This document shows, one piece after another, positions 1 to 11,582 of a DNA stretch of 64,000 bases (position 1 is the first letter of the stretch; every line of letters begins with the position of its first letter). Location: NCBI RefSeq assembly GCF_950295315.1, contig NC_080171.1, positions 95,512,470 to 95,576,469 on the forward strand, in the 5' to 3' direction. The notes beneath the pieces are model-generated. The model was not told where the DNA came from. It did no database searches and was given only the letters and a program-made list of their open reading frames with translations. Made by a program: the position numbers and the translations under genes. The stretch is from Erinaceus europaeus (Eukaryota > Chordata > Mammalia > Eulipotyphla > Erinaceidae).

Positions 1-720
1 AAATAAGTGAATTCTGTTATTTTGTATAAAAGCCCCATAGTTAAGCTAGGAGCCCCAAGGAAGACAAAAGTTGTCTCTGAATCCCAGAGATCAAGATGAG
101 TTTTGACTTGGCATCAGGGTACTATGCCCAGAATGGTGGCTCAGTGCTGTTCTATGCAGTGGCTACATGTGCAAATCCAGGGTTTTGGGAGTCCTGGAAA
201 TCCTTCACAGATCATGGATACTGAGAGCTCAGAAATTTCCTTGTTCACTCATCATGTGCCTCCTGAAATTACCTTCGCTGGCAGAGGTATCAAGGGCCTG
301 CCACCATTGGCACTTGTGTCTTATTCTCCCAATTCCTACTGTCTGAAACTACCACTTCATATATAATCCAAGTTCATACCCTTGAACTGGGTCATAGAAA
401 GAGTATCTAATTCATAAAAAAGTACTTGTAAACTGAGGAGAAAAAATAAAATCTAACAAAAATGGTGTTTAAAACTCTGGAAAAAGAAAACATCAGTACA
501 AACACTTCTGTATGGCATGGTAGCCAGTCAGTCCAGAAGCTTGGGGTTGAGATGCTAGCATGACTGGATTTTATATATCAAGCTGTGGTGTGTAATTCAC
601 TTAAGAATTACCTTGATCTTTACAAATATCAATTTACTTTATTAACATGGTTAAGCAGTTTCCAAGCATTTTATATGGAAGGACTGTGTTTCTAAAGGCC
701 CACAAGGAGAAGGCCTGACC

Positions 721-1145
721 ATGTCCCTCCCCTATTTACACCCTTCAATGACTCTCCATTGGCCTATAAAGTTCAAACTCTTTAACACTGCTTACAAGGC
801 CCTGGATGGCCTGGTCCATGCCTGCCTACCTCAGCTCTCCTTTCTCCCTTCAACTCAGTGCTTCTATCAGAACGATGAATCTTCTACTCACACTCCTCAA
901 TTTTTGCAGACACCATTCACAATGCCCCTTATTTAATCTTATTTTTTGTTAGTTCACTTTAGGCAACTCCTTCTGATATACAGAGCCCTTAAACTAGGTC
1001 TGGTGTTTCCCTGTGGCATATCAATTTTATTGCAATCACTACTTGTCAGCATCTGCTTCAAACAAAACTCTGTGAAGGTAGGGATGATGTCACAGCATTT
1101 CACATAGAACTACTAGCATGTTGCAGGGCTCGGTATACAGATGAC
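721..1145 (+). repeat. L2 LINE 3' region
   Basis: Sequence typical of the L2 3' end: CTTCAATGACTCTCCATTGG, a lysine-rich-looking CCTACAAGGCC motif, then CTGTGAAGGTAGGGATGATGT and a GGGCTCGGTATACAGATGACTCAGT ending. The 71-codon frame inside is a relic. Confidence 0.7.
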
Positions 1146-1615
1146 TCAGTGTACTATTACAGAAAGGAATGCCTACTGCATACAACCACATACCAGAAGA
1201 TACCTATGCTGGAATATGCTATATGTGTGTGGGACGTATTTACTTAAAACTCAGACACAGTCCCGAGAGATGTATAACTAATCTTAAATCTAGAAAAAGT
1301 AAAATATATAGAAGATGTATGTGTCTTAGACTACCCACAATAGGGAAATGGTCAAGGATTGGAAATGTATTTGTCAAATTCTACAAGTGCCACGCTCAAT
1401 CCCAGTGTGCTCCCAGGACAATAATCTGGAGATAACCGGGCAGGCACAAATCAATTTTGGTTAAACTCCTTCCCTAGGGGATATGCATGATGAACCTTGC
1501 AATGTAAGAGTCTCAGAAACACAATTTCAGAGACATGAAGTTAATGATATAAATAGCTTTAAGGCCACTGAAGAGAAAATGAAAAAAAAAAAAAACCTGC
1601 TGATTTTGTTGAGCT

Positions 1616-1825
1616 TTTTAAATAAATATTTTTATTTATTTATTAGTGTATAGAAACAGAGAGAAATTGAGAGGGGAGGAGAGAGAGGGAAAGACAGAGA
1701 GACACCTGCAGCCCTGCTTCACCCTCATGAAGCTTTCTTTCTGCAGGTGGGGACCAGAAGCCTGAACCTGGGTCCTTGTGCACTGTAATGTGAGTGCTTA
1801 ACCAGGTGTGCCACAACCTGGCCCC
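1616..1825 (-). mobile_element. ERI-type tRNA SINE
   Basis: Reverse-oriented SINE: A/T tail, GAGAGAAATTGAGAGG body, CACCTGCAG, and a tRNA head ending CAGGTGTGCCACAACCTGGC. An 11-bp target-site duplication TTTGTTGAGCT flanks it at 1605-1615 and 1826-1836. Confidence 0.92.
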
Positions 1826-1849
1826 TTTGTTGAGCTCTTTATGTATAGG

Positions 1850-2030
1850 CTACTATGTTAGACACCCAGTAAGTATTACTTCCTTGGATTTCCCAACAAT
1901 TCCATGAGGGATTGGGGTAGCCAATGCTCTCATTTTACAGGTGAGAGGCAATAAAAAGGCCAATTACTTTGATCAAGATCACATAAGCAGGAAGCCGAGG
2001 AGCCAGAATTTAGAGGTAACATTTAATCAT
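1850..2030 (-). repeat. MIR element
   Basis: Reverse MIR: TTACAGGTGAGAGGCAAT, then GATCAAGATCACATAAGCAGG corresponds to the MIR core around GTGACCTTGGGCAAG on the other strand. Confidence 0.6.
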
Positions 2031-3060
2031 TTAACTCCCTCTATGTAAAGGTAGAGCTACCCTTACAGGCTAAGTTGAACCTTAGTCTGAAACTGTATCA
2101 TTGCCCTATCCTTTTTTCTTTCAGACCATTCTGCCACCAGTGATGGCATCAAATACCTTCTGCACATATTCTTCATGCCACTCTGAAATCTATAAACAAA
2201 GCCGTTTATCAAGTTTGGATAGGACAGCCTTCATTTACCAAACAGGAGAAGTACTATCTGCCACAAGTGATCTGACACCTGCTACCAGACATGCACAAAA
2301 GAGAGGCTACAGAAAAAGGTCCTAAACTAACTGAAGTCTAGAGAGTGAAAGGAGACAGTCAAGGTGTAATCTGGGCACACTTTGGAAATTCCTAGCTGCC
2401 AGCTAACATAAGGATTCTATCCAAGAAGAAACTAGGTCTATAACAATATTATTGGGTATTCTAACTCACCACTAGCTTCAAACTAATGCTTGCTTAAATG
2501 ACACTAAGAATATAAAAAGGCAGGAGGCAGGAATAAGAATGACAATCAGCTATAAACTTGTCACTTTAAAGGAAAGGCAGACTCTTCATGATTAGGTCAC
2601 CCCTGTAAGAACATGAACCTAGGGTTAGGTTTTTGCCAAAATAATGCCATTTCAAATCAGAACACTTGAGTTATGATTTGTATTTCTTTCTGTGTAAAAA
2701 CTTGAGTGTCATAAAAATGGTTAAAAAGTCTTCCTATGGTAGCTTTTTCTAAACTTTTATGAACATCTGCCACATTCATTTGAAGTTTAAAAAATTCTGG
2801 CACATATGCAAAGGCATAATAAGGTGCCTATAGCTTTCAAGAAAAAATAACAAGGCAGTCAAAAATAAGCCTTTTGCTGAATTGCCAGTAAGAAAGCTAG
2901 TATGAGAGAGGAGACAGGCCTTCCCAAATTCCTTCCTCAAAGAGCTTTTTTTGGGCTTCCAGTACAAGCTCCTCCTTGATCACTATAACCCATAATTCCT
3001 GGAAGATATCTCAGGAGAAACATTTCTCTAACCTGAGAGGTGTAACAGAATCTGAGAAAC

Positions 3061-3278
3061 CCAAATTAAAAGGAAAGGAAAGGAAAGGAAAGGAAAGGAA
3101 ATGAAGGAAAGGAGGAGGAAGGAAGGAAAAAGAAGGGAGGGAGGAAGGAAGGGAGGGATGGAGGGAGAGGAAGGAAGGGAGGGAGGAAGGTGGAAGAAGG
3201 GAGGGAGGGAGGGGAAGGAAGGGAGGGAGGGAGGAAGGGGGGAAGGGAGGGAGAAAGGAAAGGAGGGAAGAAGGAACA
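3061..3278 (+). repeat. (GGAA)n / (GGGA)n purine microsatellite
   Basis: About 215 bp of almost pure purine, beginning with five AAAGG pentamers and passing into GGAA and GGGA tetramers. It produces spurious Ser/Pro-rich and Glu/Gly/Arg-rich frames on the two strands. Confidence 0.95.
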
Positions 3279-3754
3279 TGGCTTTCAGTCTGAGTCTATT
3301 CCATGGCTTAGAGACTGAATTCCAAGATTTGGTAGTTCAGTGCCACCCAATACACCTAGAAAAGGTTACTGTGGAAGTGTGTTAGCCTGGTTTCAAGAGT
3401 GGGGCAACCACATTAGGAGTTTAGCATGATAAACTTGTCCTGAATCTCAAAGGAGGACAAAGACTTAACTTGGCCAGAGCTCCCAAACCTGTTCACTTAA
3501 AAGTTTTTTCAAAGCCATTTACTTATAAACAAAACAGTCCCAAGTTTTAGTTAAAAAAAACAAACAAAAAACTGATGTATATTTTGTATTGCATGTTTTA
3601 CTACAAAAGGCCTTGCTTTAAATTACTTACAATAATCTAAAAGTGAAAATGTACATGCTCATCTCCAACTAAAATTATGGCACTGGCATGCTCTGAAAGT
3701 AAGGCTGTCTATTGGAGGAGCTCTACATCAGTTCCAAATTTCAGCTTTTTTTCT

Positions 3755-3897
3755 TTTCTGAAAGATTTACTTTTTCATTTTAGGAGAGAGGAGGGAAGAG
3801 AACACTTAAGTTCACCATATGTAGTACAGGAGATCAAACCTGGGGTCTCATATATTTAAGTCCTGCACTTTATATGTGAGTCATTAGCTGCCCAAAT
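3755..3897 (-). mobile_element. degenerate tRNA SINE
   Basis: Reverse tRNA-like head GGAGATCAAACCTGGGGTCTC...AGTCATTAGCTGCCC preceded by a GAGAGAGGAGGGA body and T-rich tail. Strongly diverged. Confidence 0.6.
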
Positions 3898-4584
3898 GTC
3901 AGCTTTTTAAGTCCTCTCTCTGTCCTTTACAGAAATCTGCTTGGTAGCCTGCTGAGCACCCCAGTGAGGGAGGCACAGTCCTTGTAGTCCTTGTTCCTAA
4001 AGAGCCCATACTTCCAGGGATGAGACAGAGGGACAGGGAAGCAAATAGTAATCACCCAGAGCAAGAGATACAGTAAGGGAAAGCAGGTGGCAAAATGTGA
4101 AGACTTCTTGGAAGACAGATTGGGGTAGGGTTTGGTCATGTAGAGGTATGGCAATGCAGGTGTTTGGGGACTATTGCGGTTACTAACGCGGAACCTTAAG
4201 AGGCTAGAAAGTTCAATAACAGGAAAGACTGAGTAAACTTGAAGGTGATATAAAGGGAGATTGGAAGTCAAGCTACTAACACAGAATTGACCAGATGGGT
4301 GGGACTCACAACATTTTGTTGACTGAATTATATATTCATTTTTTGTAATTCCAGGACCTAGGAAAAAAACTGGAATATATAAGAGACCTCCATTTTTCTT
4401 ATTAAATGAGTACTTAAGCCTTCAAAAGCAAAGAAAAATGTTAGTGAAGCAAGGGAGGAAGTGACTAAGTCAGAGAGGAAGAATGAAGTAGAGTATGCAA
4501 CTATGGTCCATGTGTCACATTTTGGTACTTTAATAAGCATTCACAGGGCCCAGGAATGTGAAAGTGAGATGGAGGAGCTTTGGG

Positions 4585-4587
<3 letters not shown>

Positions 4588-4646
<59 letters not shown>
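4588..4646 (+). repeat. (TG)29 microsatellite
   Basis: Pure alternating GT run of about 59 bp. Confidence 0.97.
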
Positions 4647-4648
<2 letters not shown>

Positions 4649-4795
4649 CAAACTTTTTAAAACTGAGTTTGAGACATCTGTAGTAAGTCTAGGTGAAGTT
4701 CAATTGGCACTTGAAACTTTGGACTGGAAGTTCAGAAGGATGGCTGCCAATATTAGAATCACAGTTGATTCTAACATTGCCTTGAAAGATGAGGC

Positions 4796-4882
4796 AAAAA
4801 AAGAAAAAAGAAGAAGGAGGAGGAGGAGGAGGAGGAGGAGAATAAGAAGAAGGAAAGAAAAAGAAAAAGAAAGTCTTAAGCA
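4796..4882 (+). repeat. (GGA)n / (GAA)n microsatellite
   Basis: Purine tract with a GGA core of nine units between A-rich GAAAAA flanks; it gives a poly-Arg frame on plus and poly-Pro/Ser on minus, both spurious. Confidence 0.93.
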
Positions 4883-5854
4883 AGATCTCTAGAGGGCATG
4901 TAGAGAATTAAAGCAAGCCACGACTAGAAACTTGGGACAATGCTGAAGATAAAGGGACATAAGATGGAGTCTGAAAAAGCCTGTGCTCCAGCAGTATGGA
5001 AGACAAGGATAGGCAGGAAAGAACCGTGAACTCAGATAGACCAAATAGTTCTTTAGTCCTTTGATCAGAGTTTCAGATGCTGTAAGATTTGGCACTAAAG
5101 GATTAAGGATTAAAAGGATTCATTTTTAACTTTTAATTTTTATACAGGCACTTTGAATATATCCCCAAATTTGACAAACAAAGGTAAAACACTGAAGAAA
5201 ATCTCTTAAATCTGATCTAAATACACCATCCAAGATAGTCCATAAATTGTGTACTGTATGTGCTCAGGGCTGGGTGATGACAAGGAGGAACTGTTAACAG
5301 AATGTAGGAGCCACATGGCCGTCCTGTCAAATTAGAAATTTGAGCAGATTTTTGTGGTCTATTTTGATCAAGATTTTCAATGTCAAACAAACAGGTTTTT
5401 CGATAACCAACTTGTTTCATTTTCGTAAGCACAATAGCACAGTGTGCAACAGTTAGTGAAGAAGCAGGTGGTCCTCGTCGACGTGAAATGAAGGGAACAG
5501 AAGAAGAGAAGTAGCACTTCCTTTAAGACATGCAAAGCATCATCACAGACGGACAGTGCTGTAGATTTTTCCTGAGAGCTTATCTCCTGTGCAAAACAAG
5601 CAGGTCTCCTAATTCCCACCTTTATTTTACTACTGTAATACAAATTTCTCTCCTGAGGAAGGAAAACTTAGGGTTCATATCTACAAACCAGTAGCATTTA
5701 CAAAAACACAGGGAAGTCTTTGAAAAGAACTGCTGTCTAATTGGTACAATCACACAGAAAGCAATCTGGCATAAGATTCATAGATTTGACCAAGCTATGG
5801 GGTTCTATGCTAAAGAAGTAAGTAAAAATGCAGATAAAACCTTATGCATAAAGA

Positions 5855-6080
5855 TGCTCACTGGTGGCCAGGGAAATAACTCAACTGGGAGAGCACAGGA
5901 CTTGCATACCTGAAACTTTTGATTCAAACTCTGAATGGAATTCAGACGAGATCGGGCGTGTTCAGGGTGGTATGGCCATAGACTCTGAATGGAATTCAAA
6001 CTGCTGAAATGGTGCTCTGACTTCTCTCTCACTCACTCGTACAACTCTCATGCTTATAAGTTTTAAATAAAAAATATGTT
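5855..6080 (+). mobile_element. tRNA SINE carrying a 5S rRNA insertion
   Basis: Head TGGCCAGGGAAATAACTC with GGGAGAGCACAGGACTTGCA, then GATTCAAACTCTG (B-box position) and a TCTCTCTCACTCAC body with AAATAAAAAAT tail. The 5S fragment at 5942-5983 and its target-site duplication interrupt the element, so the SINE is the older insertion. Confidence 0.8.
5942..5983 (-). pseudogene. 5S rRNA 5' fragment, tailless retropseudogene
   Basis: Read on the minus strand, 42 bases match the first 42 nt of mammalian 5S rRNA (GTCTACGGCCATACCACC...) with two differences, both C-to-T or G-to-A changes at CpG sites. The 17-bp direct repeat ACTCTGAATGGAATTCA flanks it at 5928-5944 and 5982-5998, sharing a couple of bases of microhomology with each end of the 5S piece. 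There is no A-tail, and the copy lacks the 3' two thirds of 5S rRNA. It sits inside a SINE that itself sits in an old L1. No functional product is expected because the internal promoter, which lies in the 3' half, is missing. Confidence 0.88.
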
Positions 6081-6781
6081 CACTCAAATGATATTTACAA
6101 TAGTGAAAAATCATAAACAACGTCTGCATCCAACAATAATAAGGAAATGGCTAAGAAGTGGTATAGCCACCCAGTAGAATGAAAGATGATAGCAAATTTT
6201 TATCTACTACAAATGGATTCTATATGTGTTTACATGTAGAAGACCCCGTCATGATATTAAGTGAAACAATACAAAATTATATACATACAACATAACACCA
6301 GACTTTTTTTTTTTACAAATACATACGTTCATTAAAAAAATCTAATAGTGGTCAAATCTGAGATAGTATTGTGACTCATTTTAATTTTTTTCTTTATACT
6401 ATCTACTTTTAGTACATTATTCTGCAACAAAAACACTAATTACAGTGATCCAGAATAAATAAATCATTTTGGAAAGCAAATCATTTCTCTCCTCTCAGAT
6501 TCTTCCAAGAGTCATTTCCTCCTGCCTCTCTGAACCTCAATCTGTCACCCTTGAAAACTGACCGTCTCCGAACAAAATGGGAAAAACACTGGAATTAGAG
6601 ACCAGTGGAAAGAGCTAAACTGAATGCTATGCTCTGCATACCTGGGTGGGCACTGTACCTGAGGTGCTGCTTTGCACACTCATATGGGTAGAGCACTGAA
6701 TCCAGAGCATTATTTCTTACTGCCACATGGTAAAACCAAATCACACATAGAGAGATCTGGACAGGAAAGAAGTCAACTTAC

Positions 6782-6827
6782 CTCCATTAAACTTAAATGG
6801 ATTCCTATGAGGTAGGGCATGGGAGCA
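6782..6827 (-). CDS. DENND1A: DENND1A coding exon, 46 bp, DENN core
   Basis: This short minus-strand exon begins with T, which completes the split Cys codon TG|T of the exon at 26926-27026, then encodes APMPYLIGIHLSLME. The acceptor is TTTCTCTTCACAG and the donor GTAAGT after GAG, leaving in phase 0. It is too short to appear as an open reading frame and was found by searching for the expected continuation after LLDYCC. GIHLSLME matches DENND1A as I recall it; DENND1B has GIHSSL-like residues. The peptide is in the cDENN lobe. The exon expected next (beginning KVRNMALDD in human as I recall) was looked for in bases 1-6775 and not seen, so it lies left of the window. Confidence 0.94.
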
Positions 6828-7021
6828 CTGTGAAGAGAAACAGAGACACACAGCTGCTTTAATGTCTGTTGCTTCTGACAGAAAATTACAGATGGTTCAC
6901 TATTTGGAGAAAAACTGTTTTAATAAACGTATGCACAGTTACATTTCCTTTCACAACAAAGATCCTAATATGACATTTTGTTCCCAAGCCTAGAAACTTC
7001 AGAAGAATTTCAAAATGCGGG

Positions 7022-7230
7022 CGGCATTAGAAGTAGCACGGCTGGCAGAAAGAGCACCAGCCTTGGCATTTGTCCCTGAATTGCAGCTAAGCCACAGCAC
7101 AGCCTCGGCAGCCTTAGCTTTAAAATGGGATACTGGAATCTACCTTGTAATCTGCTATTAGAATGAGAGAAAACATTTGGAGTGACTAGTGCAGGTTCTG
7201 ACACATGTATTATTATTGCCATGATTATAA
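7022..7230 (+). repeat. MIR element
   Basis: Forward MIR: GTAGCACGGCTGGCAGAAAGAGCACCAGCC-like head, CTGAATTGCAGCTAAGCC, AAAATGGGATACTGGAATCTACCTTG and GTGCAGGTTCTGACACATG tail. Split into short runs here; order and spacing fit MIR. Confidence 0.75.
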
Positions 7231-7894
7231 TAGAGAAAGCAAATTATTGAGGTTGAATGAAGGGTATACGTTTCTAAGAAAAAACATTTTCTTTCAATTT
7301 GCTGTTTCTGTTATCGAGACACATGACTTGTCTATTCTGACTGAACCAAGTGCAGGTAAGTAACATTGCACAATGATCTCTTCCTTAGTTGCACACATGT
7401 TCAACACTGGTATAGTAAGACACAAAGGCCCTTTAAAATGTTTCATTCATAGGACAAAGGGCCCCTAAATGAGTGCCTAAGTAGGAAATGAGAAGTCAAC
7501 TCTATAGTAGATTAACCCTTTGATTTCAGGAGTTTCTGTTAACACTTAACTCATTTACCAATGATAAAAGAGCCAGACATTATATGAGAAACTTTAAATT
7601 CATCTGACAAAGTGGCAAGCCTGGACTCTGACTCCAAAGGATAGAATTCCTCCTCTGTACGTGCAAAGTTCAGACTTTGTAACACTGAGCCTAAATCCCC
7701 AGGCCCATCTTCCACACAATGTTTTTTTCACTCTCCCCGCTTGGGGATGGAGAGGCATGTTACGGAGTAGGGAGCCCATGACTGGTAACTTTCCCATAGG
7801 TCTCTCCAGAATGCGATACATTCTGTCAAAGGTGCAAAAGGTACTTGATGAGCCTGAGAGGTAGCTACTCAGACAGAGGTGGGTGGTCGTGACC

Positions 7895-8158
7895 AGGTAT
7901 CTTAGCTCTGGGGCAGCAGGGGGAATGGAAGTGGACCTATACTAGGAAAGTTTTCTTGCAAAAAAAGGGTTGGGGAAGGAAGGAATAGGTATGTATATCT
8001 GTAACCTTGGGAGAACTATGGCAGTTTCCAATGGAGGGAATGGGGACACAGAACTCCGGTGATGGGAACGGTGTGAATTGTACCTGTTATTTTGTAGTTT
8101 TGTAAATCACTAGTAAAAATGAAAATAAAAATATATTATACCTCCCCCCCAAAAAAAA
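7895..8158 (+). mobile_element. unnamed hedgehog repeat, 3' end
   Basis: Ends with CAGAACTCCGGTGATGGGAA, GGTGTGAATTGTACC, TTTGTAAATCACTAGTAAAA and an A-rich tail, the same 3' signature as the copies at 27262-28425 and 48305-48430. Confidence 0.75.
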
Positions 8159-9240
8159 ATGAACAGGAGAGGTTTTTTTTTCAACTGAAAGCCAAGGAAC
8201 TTAGTTTATATCCTGAAAGCTATGGACAGGCAAACAAAGGTTCTTAAATATCAGATGTGAATTTAAAAATTGCACAAACATTTAAAAATGAGGCTACAGT
8301 TCCTTCATTACTGTTCAATAAATAAGATTCTTGAAGCAAAAATCCTTCCCCAGAATATAAAATGTCTTCCTTGCTACAGATCTCAGCAGTAATATATCTT
8401 GGGAGCCTGTAAAACAGACTTGAATATTAGTAGCACAGTTTGGAAACTATTCTTCTAGAAGACTTTTGTATTTGATAATAGCAAAAGAAAGAAATGTATA
8501 CACAACTGCAATAAAAGTGGAGTTGTCTTTTCTTCTTTTCTTTTTTAAAAATGGTATCTGCTGTGCACATTCAGCTTCTCTTCGCTTGTAGGGGCAAGGA
8601 AATGCCCTACGATATTTTTTCCCTTAAACTGTAAACCATTAGTTTAACTGCCAGCTACACAAATGCTCAAACTTCCCAGTGTGCTTGGCTCTGCTGTCCA
8701 AGCTTTTTCCAGTGTACACTGAAACGAATGTGTTTCTAATTAAGCAGCTTCAGGAACACGACAGCTTCAATGTCAAAAATACAAAGTCTGAACCCTGGCA
8801 GGAAGTCTTAAGACTGCAAATGTCTCATCTAGTGGAACCTTGCCTAATGTAATGAAAGGAAGCAGGAAGAGTGCAGAATTCTAGAAAAATGGCCACTTAT
8901 TAATGTGTCCAGAAGCACAGTCTAACACATAGGAAGAAAAACTTAAACCCATAATATTTAACCAAACCTTAATCAGCTTCTCCAGCTCCTACATTCAATC
9001 ATGCAGTTGACTAAGAACTGTAAGTTTTAACTAAAATTACAAGAGCAAAAACCTAACAAATGATTTAATGTACCAAAAAAAGGCATTCAAATAACAGTGA
9101 GAACATGGTGAAAATAAATACCTACAGCTACACAATTTAACACAGATTCTTATCTGGAAAAGAAACATTTGTAGAATTTTAAATATGTAGGTTCAAATTC
9201 AATGCCCTATTATCTTACAATAAAAACCAACAAGATCCTC

Positions 9241-9288
9241 AAAGGAGAGAGAGAAAAAGAGAGAGAGAGAGAGGGGTAGGGGGGAGGC
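9241..9288 (+). repeat. (GA)n-rich tract
   Basis: GAGAGAGAGAAAAAGAGAGA followed by more GA and a G-rich end. Confidence 0.9.
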
Positions 9289-9691
9289 AGAGGAGGAATT
9301 ATTATAGAAGTGACTGTAGAAGCAAGGAGGGACAAAGTATCACTAGGTAGATGTTTTTTAAGTCTGATAATTTTCCAAAGAGTAATTATAGTCTATTATA
9401 GAAATGTAGTTTCTTTGCCAAGTATTGTTACAGTTACAACAGTTCTGTATTTAGAAAATATTTAAAACACATTTATTTTGAAATCATAGCAGTCCCATGT
9501 TCTACATGAATGCAAATTTTGACAAATACCTTTTACATTGTCATCATTTGCTTACAAAGCCTCAAATAGTCTACTGTATTTTTATTCTGCAAAATTTACT
9601 AATTACAAAGTCCAAATGGGGAGGAGGAAAAAAAAAGAAAGAAAAGGAGAATCTTAACAATGTAAAACATCTGTAAAAGGGAAACTCCAGT

Positions 9692-9846
9692 GGTCCCGGA
9701 GGTGGCACAGTGATAAAGCTTTGGACTCTCAAGCATGAGGTTCCGAGTTCGATCCCCGGCAGCACATGTGCCAGAGTGATGTCTGGTTCTTTCTCTTCCT
9801 ATCTTTCTCATAAATAAATAAAATCTTTTTTTTTTAAAAAAAAAAA
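9692..9846 (+). mobile_element. tRNA SINE, short type
   Basis: Head GGTCCCGGAGGTGGCACAG, TTCGAGTTCGATCCCCGGC-like B box (GAGTTCGATCCCCGGCAGC), CAGAGTGATGTCTGGTTC body, AATAAATAAAATC tail and A12. An imperfect target-site duplication AAAGGGAAACTC / AAAGGGAGACTC flanks it. Second copy at 42545. Confidence 0.93.
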
Positions 9847-10034
9847 AGGGAGACTCTGCCTGACTTGAAAACTATTCCATTGTTTTTGTTTGTTTTTGCA
9901 GTAACAGGGCCTCCTGAATCTCAATAGTTAATTCAGTTGCTGACTTGCTTTCTTCAGAAATGTCCTTTTTCTACTTTATTGTAAAGAGAAATTTTTATGG
10001 TGAAGAACTCTTATCCATGATCATGTTATCTTTA

Positions 10035-10320
10035 CTTATTTTTTTAATATTTATTTATTTTCCCTTTTTGTTGCCCTTGTTGTTTAACATTGTTGTGGTT
10101 ATTGATGTCATCATTGTTGTTGGCTAGGACAGAGAGAAATGGAGAGAGGAGGGGAAGACAGAGAGGGGGAGAGAAAGATAGACACCTGCAGACCTGCTTC
10201 ACCGCCTGTGAAGCGACTCCCTTGCAGGTGGGGAGCCGGGGGCTCGAACCGGGTTCCTTATGCCGGTCCTTGCGTTTTGCGCCACGTGCGCTTAACCCGC
10301 TGCGCTACCGCCCGACTCCC
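10035..10320 (-). mobile_element. ERI-type tRNA SINE, full length
   Basis: Reverse full-length element with tail AATATTTATTTATT, the TTGTTGCCCTTGTTG motif, CACCTGCAGACCTGCTTCAC and head GGGGGCTCGAACCGGG to CGCTACCGCCCGACTCCC. Perfect 16-bp target-site duplication GATCATGTTATCTTTA at 10019-10034 and 10321-10336, so it is young. Confidence 0.97.
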
Positions 10321-10439
10321 GATCATGTTATCTTTATACAGATACATTTTGCATTTTTCTCCTTCAACTCTGGCCCACATTCAGAAATATTTTGCTATCT
10401 TTGAAATTACAGAGTACATATATACCTTATTGGTTTCTC

Positions 10440-10700
10440 GATGGACATATTAACATTTCTCATGATATACAGCAATCTTTGTAATTATTTAAAAGACTAA
10501 TATTCCTCTACATGTGGCTGTACCAAAATTTCTTGAACCCTATTCTAGACTATACACTAAGTCATTTTCAATGTGTATAAAATCCCAGACATAAAATTTC
10601 TAAGTCAAAGTGCAGATTTAAAACACTTTTAAAGATCTTCTGTTGTACTGAATATCTTGGTTTTAAAGTGTTTTCTATGCCCACCTTTTTAAAGGGTAGT
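10440..10700 (-). repeat. old L1 fragment
   Basis: Phrases typical of an inverted old L1 3' region: GTAATTATTTAAAAGACTAA, GGCTGTACCAAAATTTCTTG, TTTCTAAGTCAAAGTGCAG. The 118-codon minus frame at 10568-10924 overlaps it and is not a gene. Confidence 0.5.
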
Positions 10701-11289
10701 ACCCATTCCAAAAGAAATCTTTCAAGATTGTTGCCAATACTAGAGATAGTCCATGAAGTACCTATTTTACACAGGAACAATACTGGTAGTTTTTCAGTGA
10801 CTGTCATTTTGTCCAAATGGGTTCTTCTTGACCCCTTGATATTGCTGTCAATATAGGTTCCATTCACTGATGCCCCAAAGAACTGTTTCTTGCATAAGTC
10901 TTGGTTCTGAAGGAGACCTGGCAAACCCTCACTGATGGCTGAGACTACAAGATGAATGAGAGGTGCTTGACATGAGTCATTTTTTCACATAAGCTTCTGA
11001 TAACTTCTCCTGTCACCTGTCTACTTACTGAATTTATTAGGGTTGGTTGCTTATCACTTTCTCCAGAGGGATATCTTTATTCTTAATTTTATGTACCACT
11101 AAGAATTCAAAACTACTGAGTGAGCTATGATTCACTGTTTATCACTTAGAATGACAAAAAAAGACAAAAAAAAAAGTCAAAGAAAGAAAACAACTACCAC
11201 TCTTGTGTACACAAAAAAGAAAAAAATAGCTAAGGTAGCTGGTTATGCTATTCTTCAAAAACCATCTTCATATTCAGAGTCCTATTTAT

Positions 11290-11582
11290 TTGTCTCCCCC
11301 CCCCCCCCCAGTGTTATTGCTGGGGCTTGGTGCCTGCACTATCAGTCCACTGCTCCTGACAGCCTTTTTTTTTTTACTTTCTATTTTATTGGACAGGACA
11401 GAGAGAAATTAAGGGAGGAGGGGAAAGATATACCTACAGATCTTCTTCACCACTTGTGGAGTGAACCCCCCTGCTGGTGGTGAGCTGGGGCTCTCAAACC
11501 CGAATTCCTGCAGGGGTCTTACACTTTGTACTATGTGCACTTAAGAGGGTGGACCACTGCCTGGCCCCGATTTTTTTTTTTT
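11290..11582 (-). mobile_element. ERI-type tRNA SINE, long subtype
   Basis: Reverse element with C14 run, GTTATTGCTGGGGCTTGGTG and TGCACTATCAGTCCACTGCT (the subtype-specific 3' block), GACAGAGAGAAATTAAG body and GTGCACTTAAGAGGGTGGAC head. Confidence 0.9.

Larger units (their letters stand above)
5715..6440 (+). repeat. old L1M 3' end split by a SINE
   Basis: Recognisable L1 3' ORF2 and UTR words: ATTTACAATAGTGAAAAATC, CATCCAACAATAATAAGGAA, ATGGCTAAGAAGTGGTATAG, GATATTAAGTGAAACAATAC. A SINE (about 5855-6080) interrupts it. Confidence 0.75.
1..6781 (-). other. DENND1A: DENND1A intron (partial) after the 46-bp exon; unassigned stretches
   Basis: Transcribed intron sequence whose 3' end lies left of the window. 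Outside the repeats listed separately, I see nothing recognisable in 1-718, 1146-1604, 2031-3060, 3279-3750, 3898-4587, 4883-5714 and 6441-6775. Open frames there (for example 87 codons at 103-366 and 114 codons at 3927-4271, minus strand) have no domain-like composition and no splice context. Confidence 0.8.

Noticed and set aside
3028..3385. Pro/Ser/Phe-rich and Gly/Glu/Arg-rich frames
   Set aside because: Translations of the GGAA/GGGA microsatellite on the two strands.
4461..4892. 143-codon plus-strand frame
   Set aside because: Made of a (TG)n run (VCVCVC) and a purine microsatellite (poly-Arg/Lys); no gene signature.
1..6775. Search for the next DENND1A exon (KVRNMALDD region)
   Set aside because: No reverse-complement match to the expected coding sequence was seen, so the exon lies outside the window.
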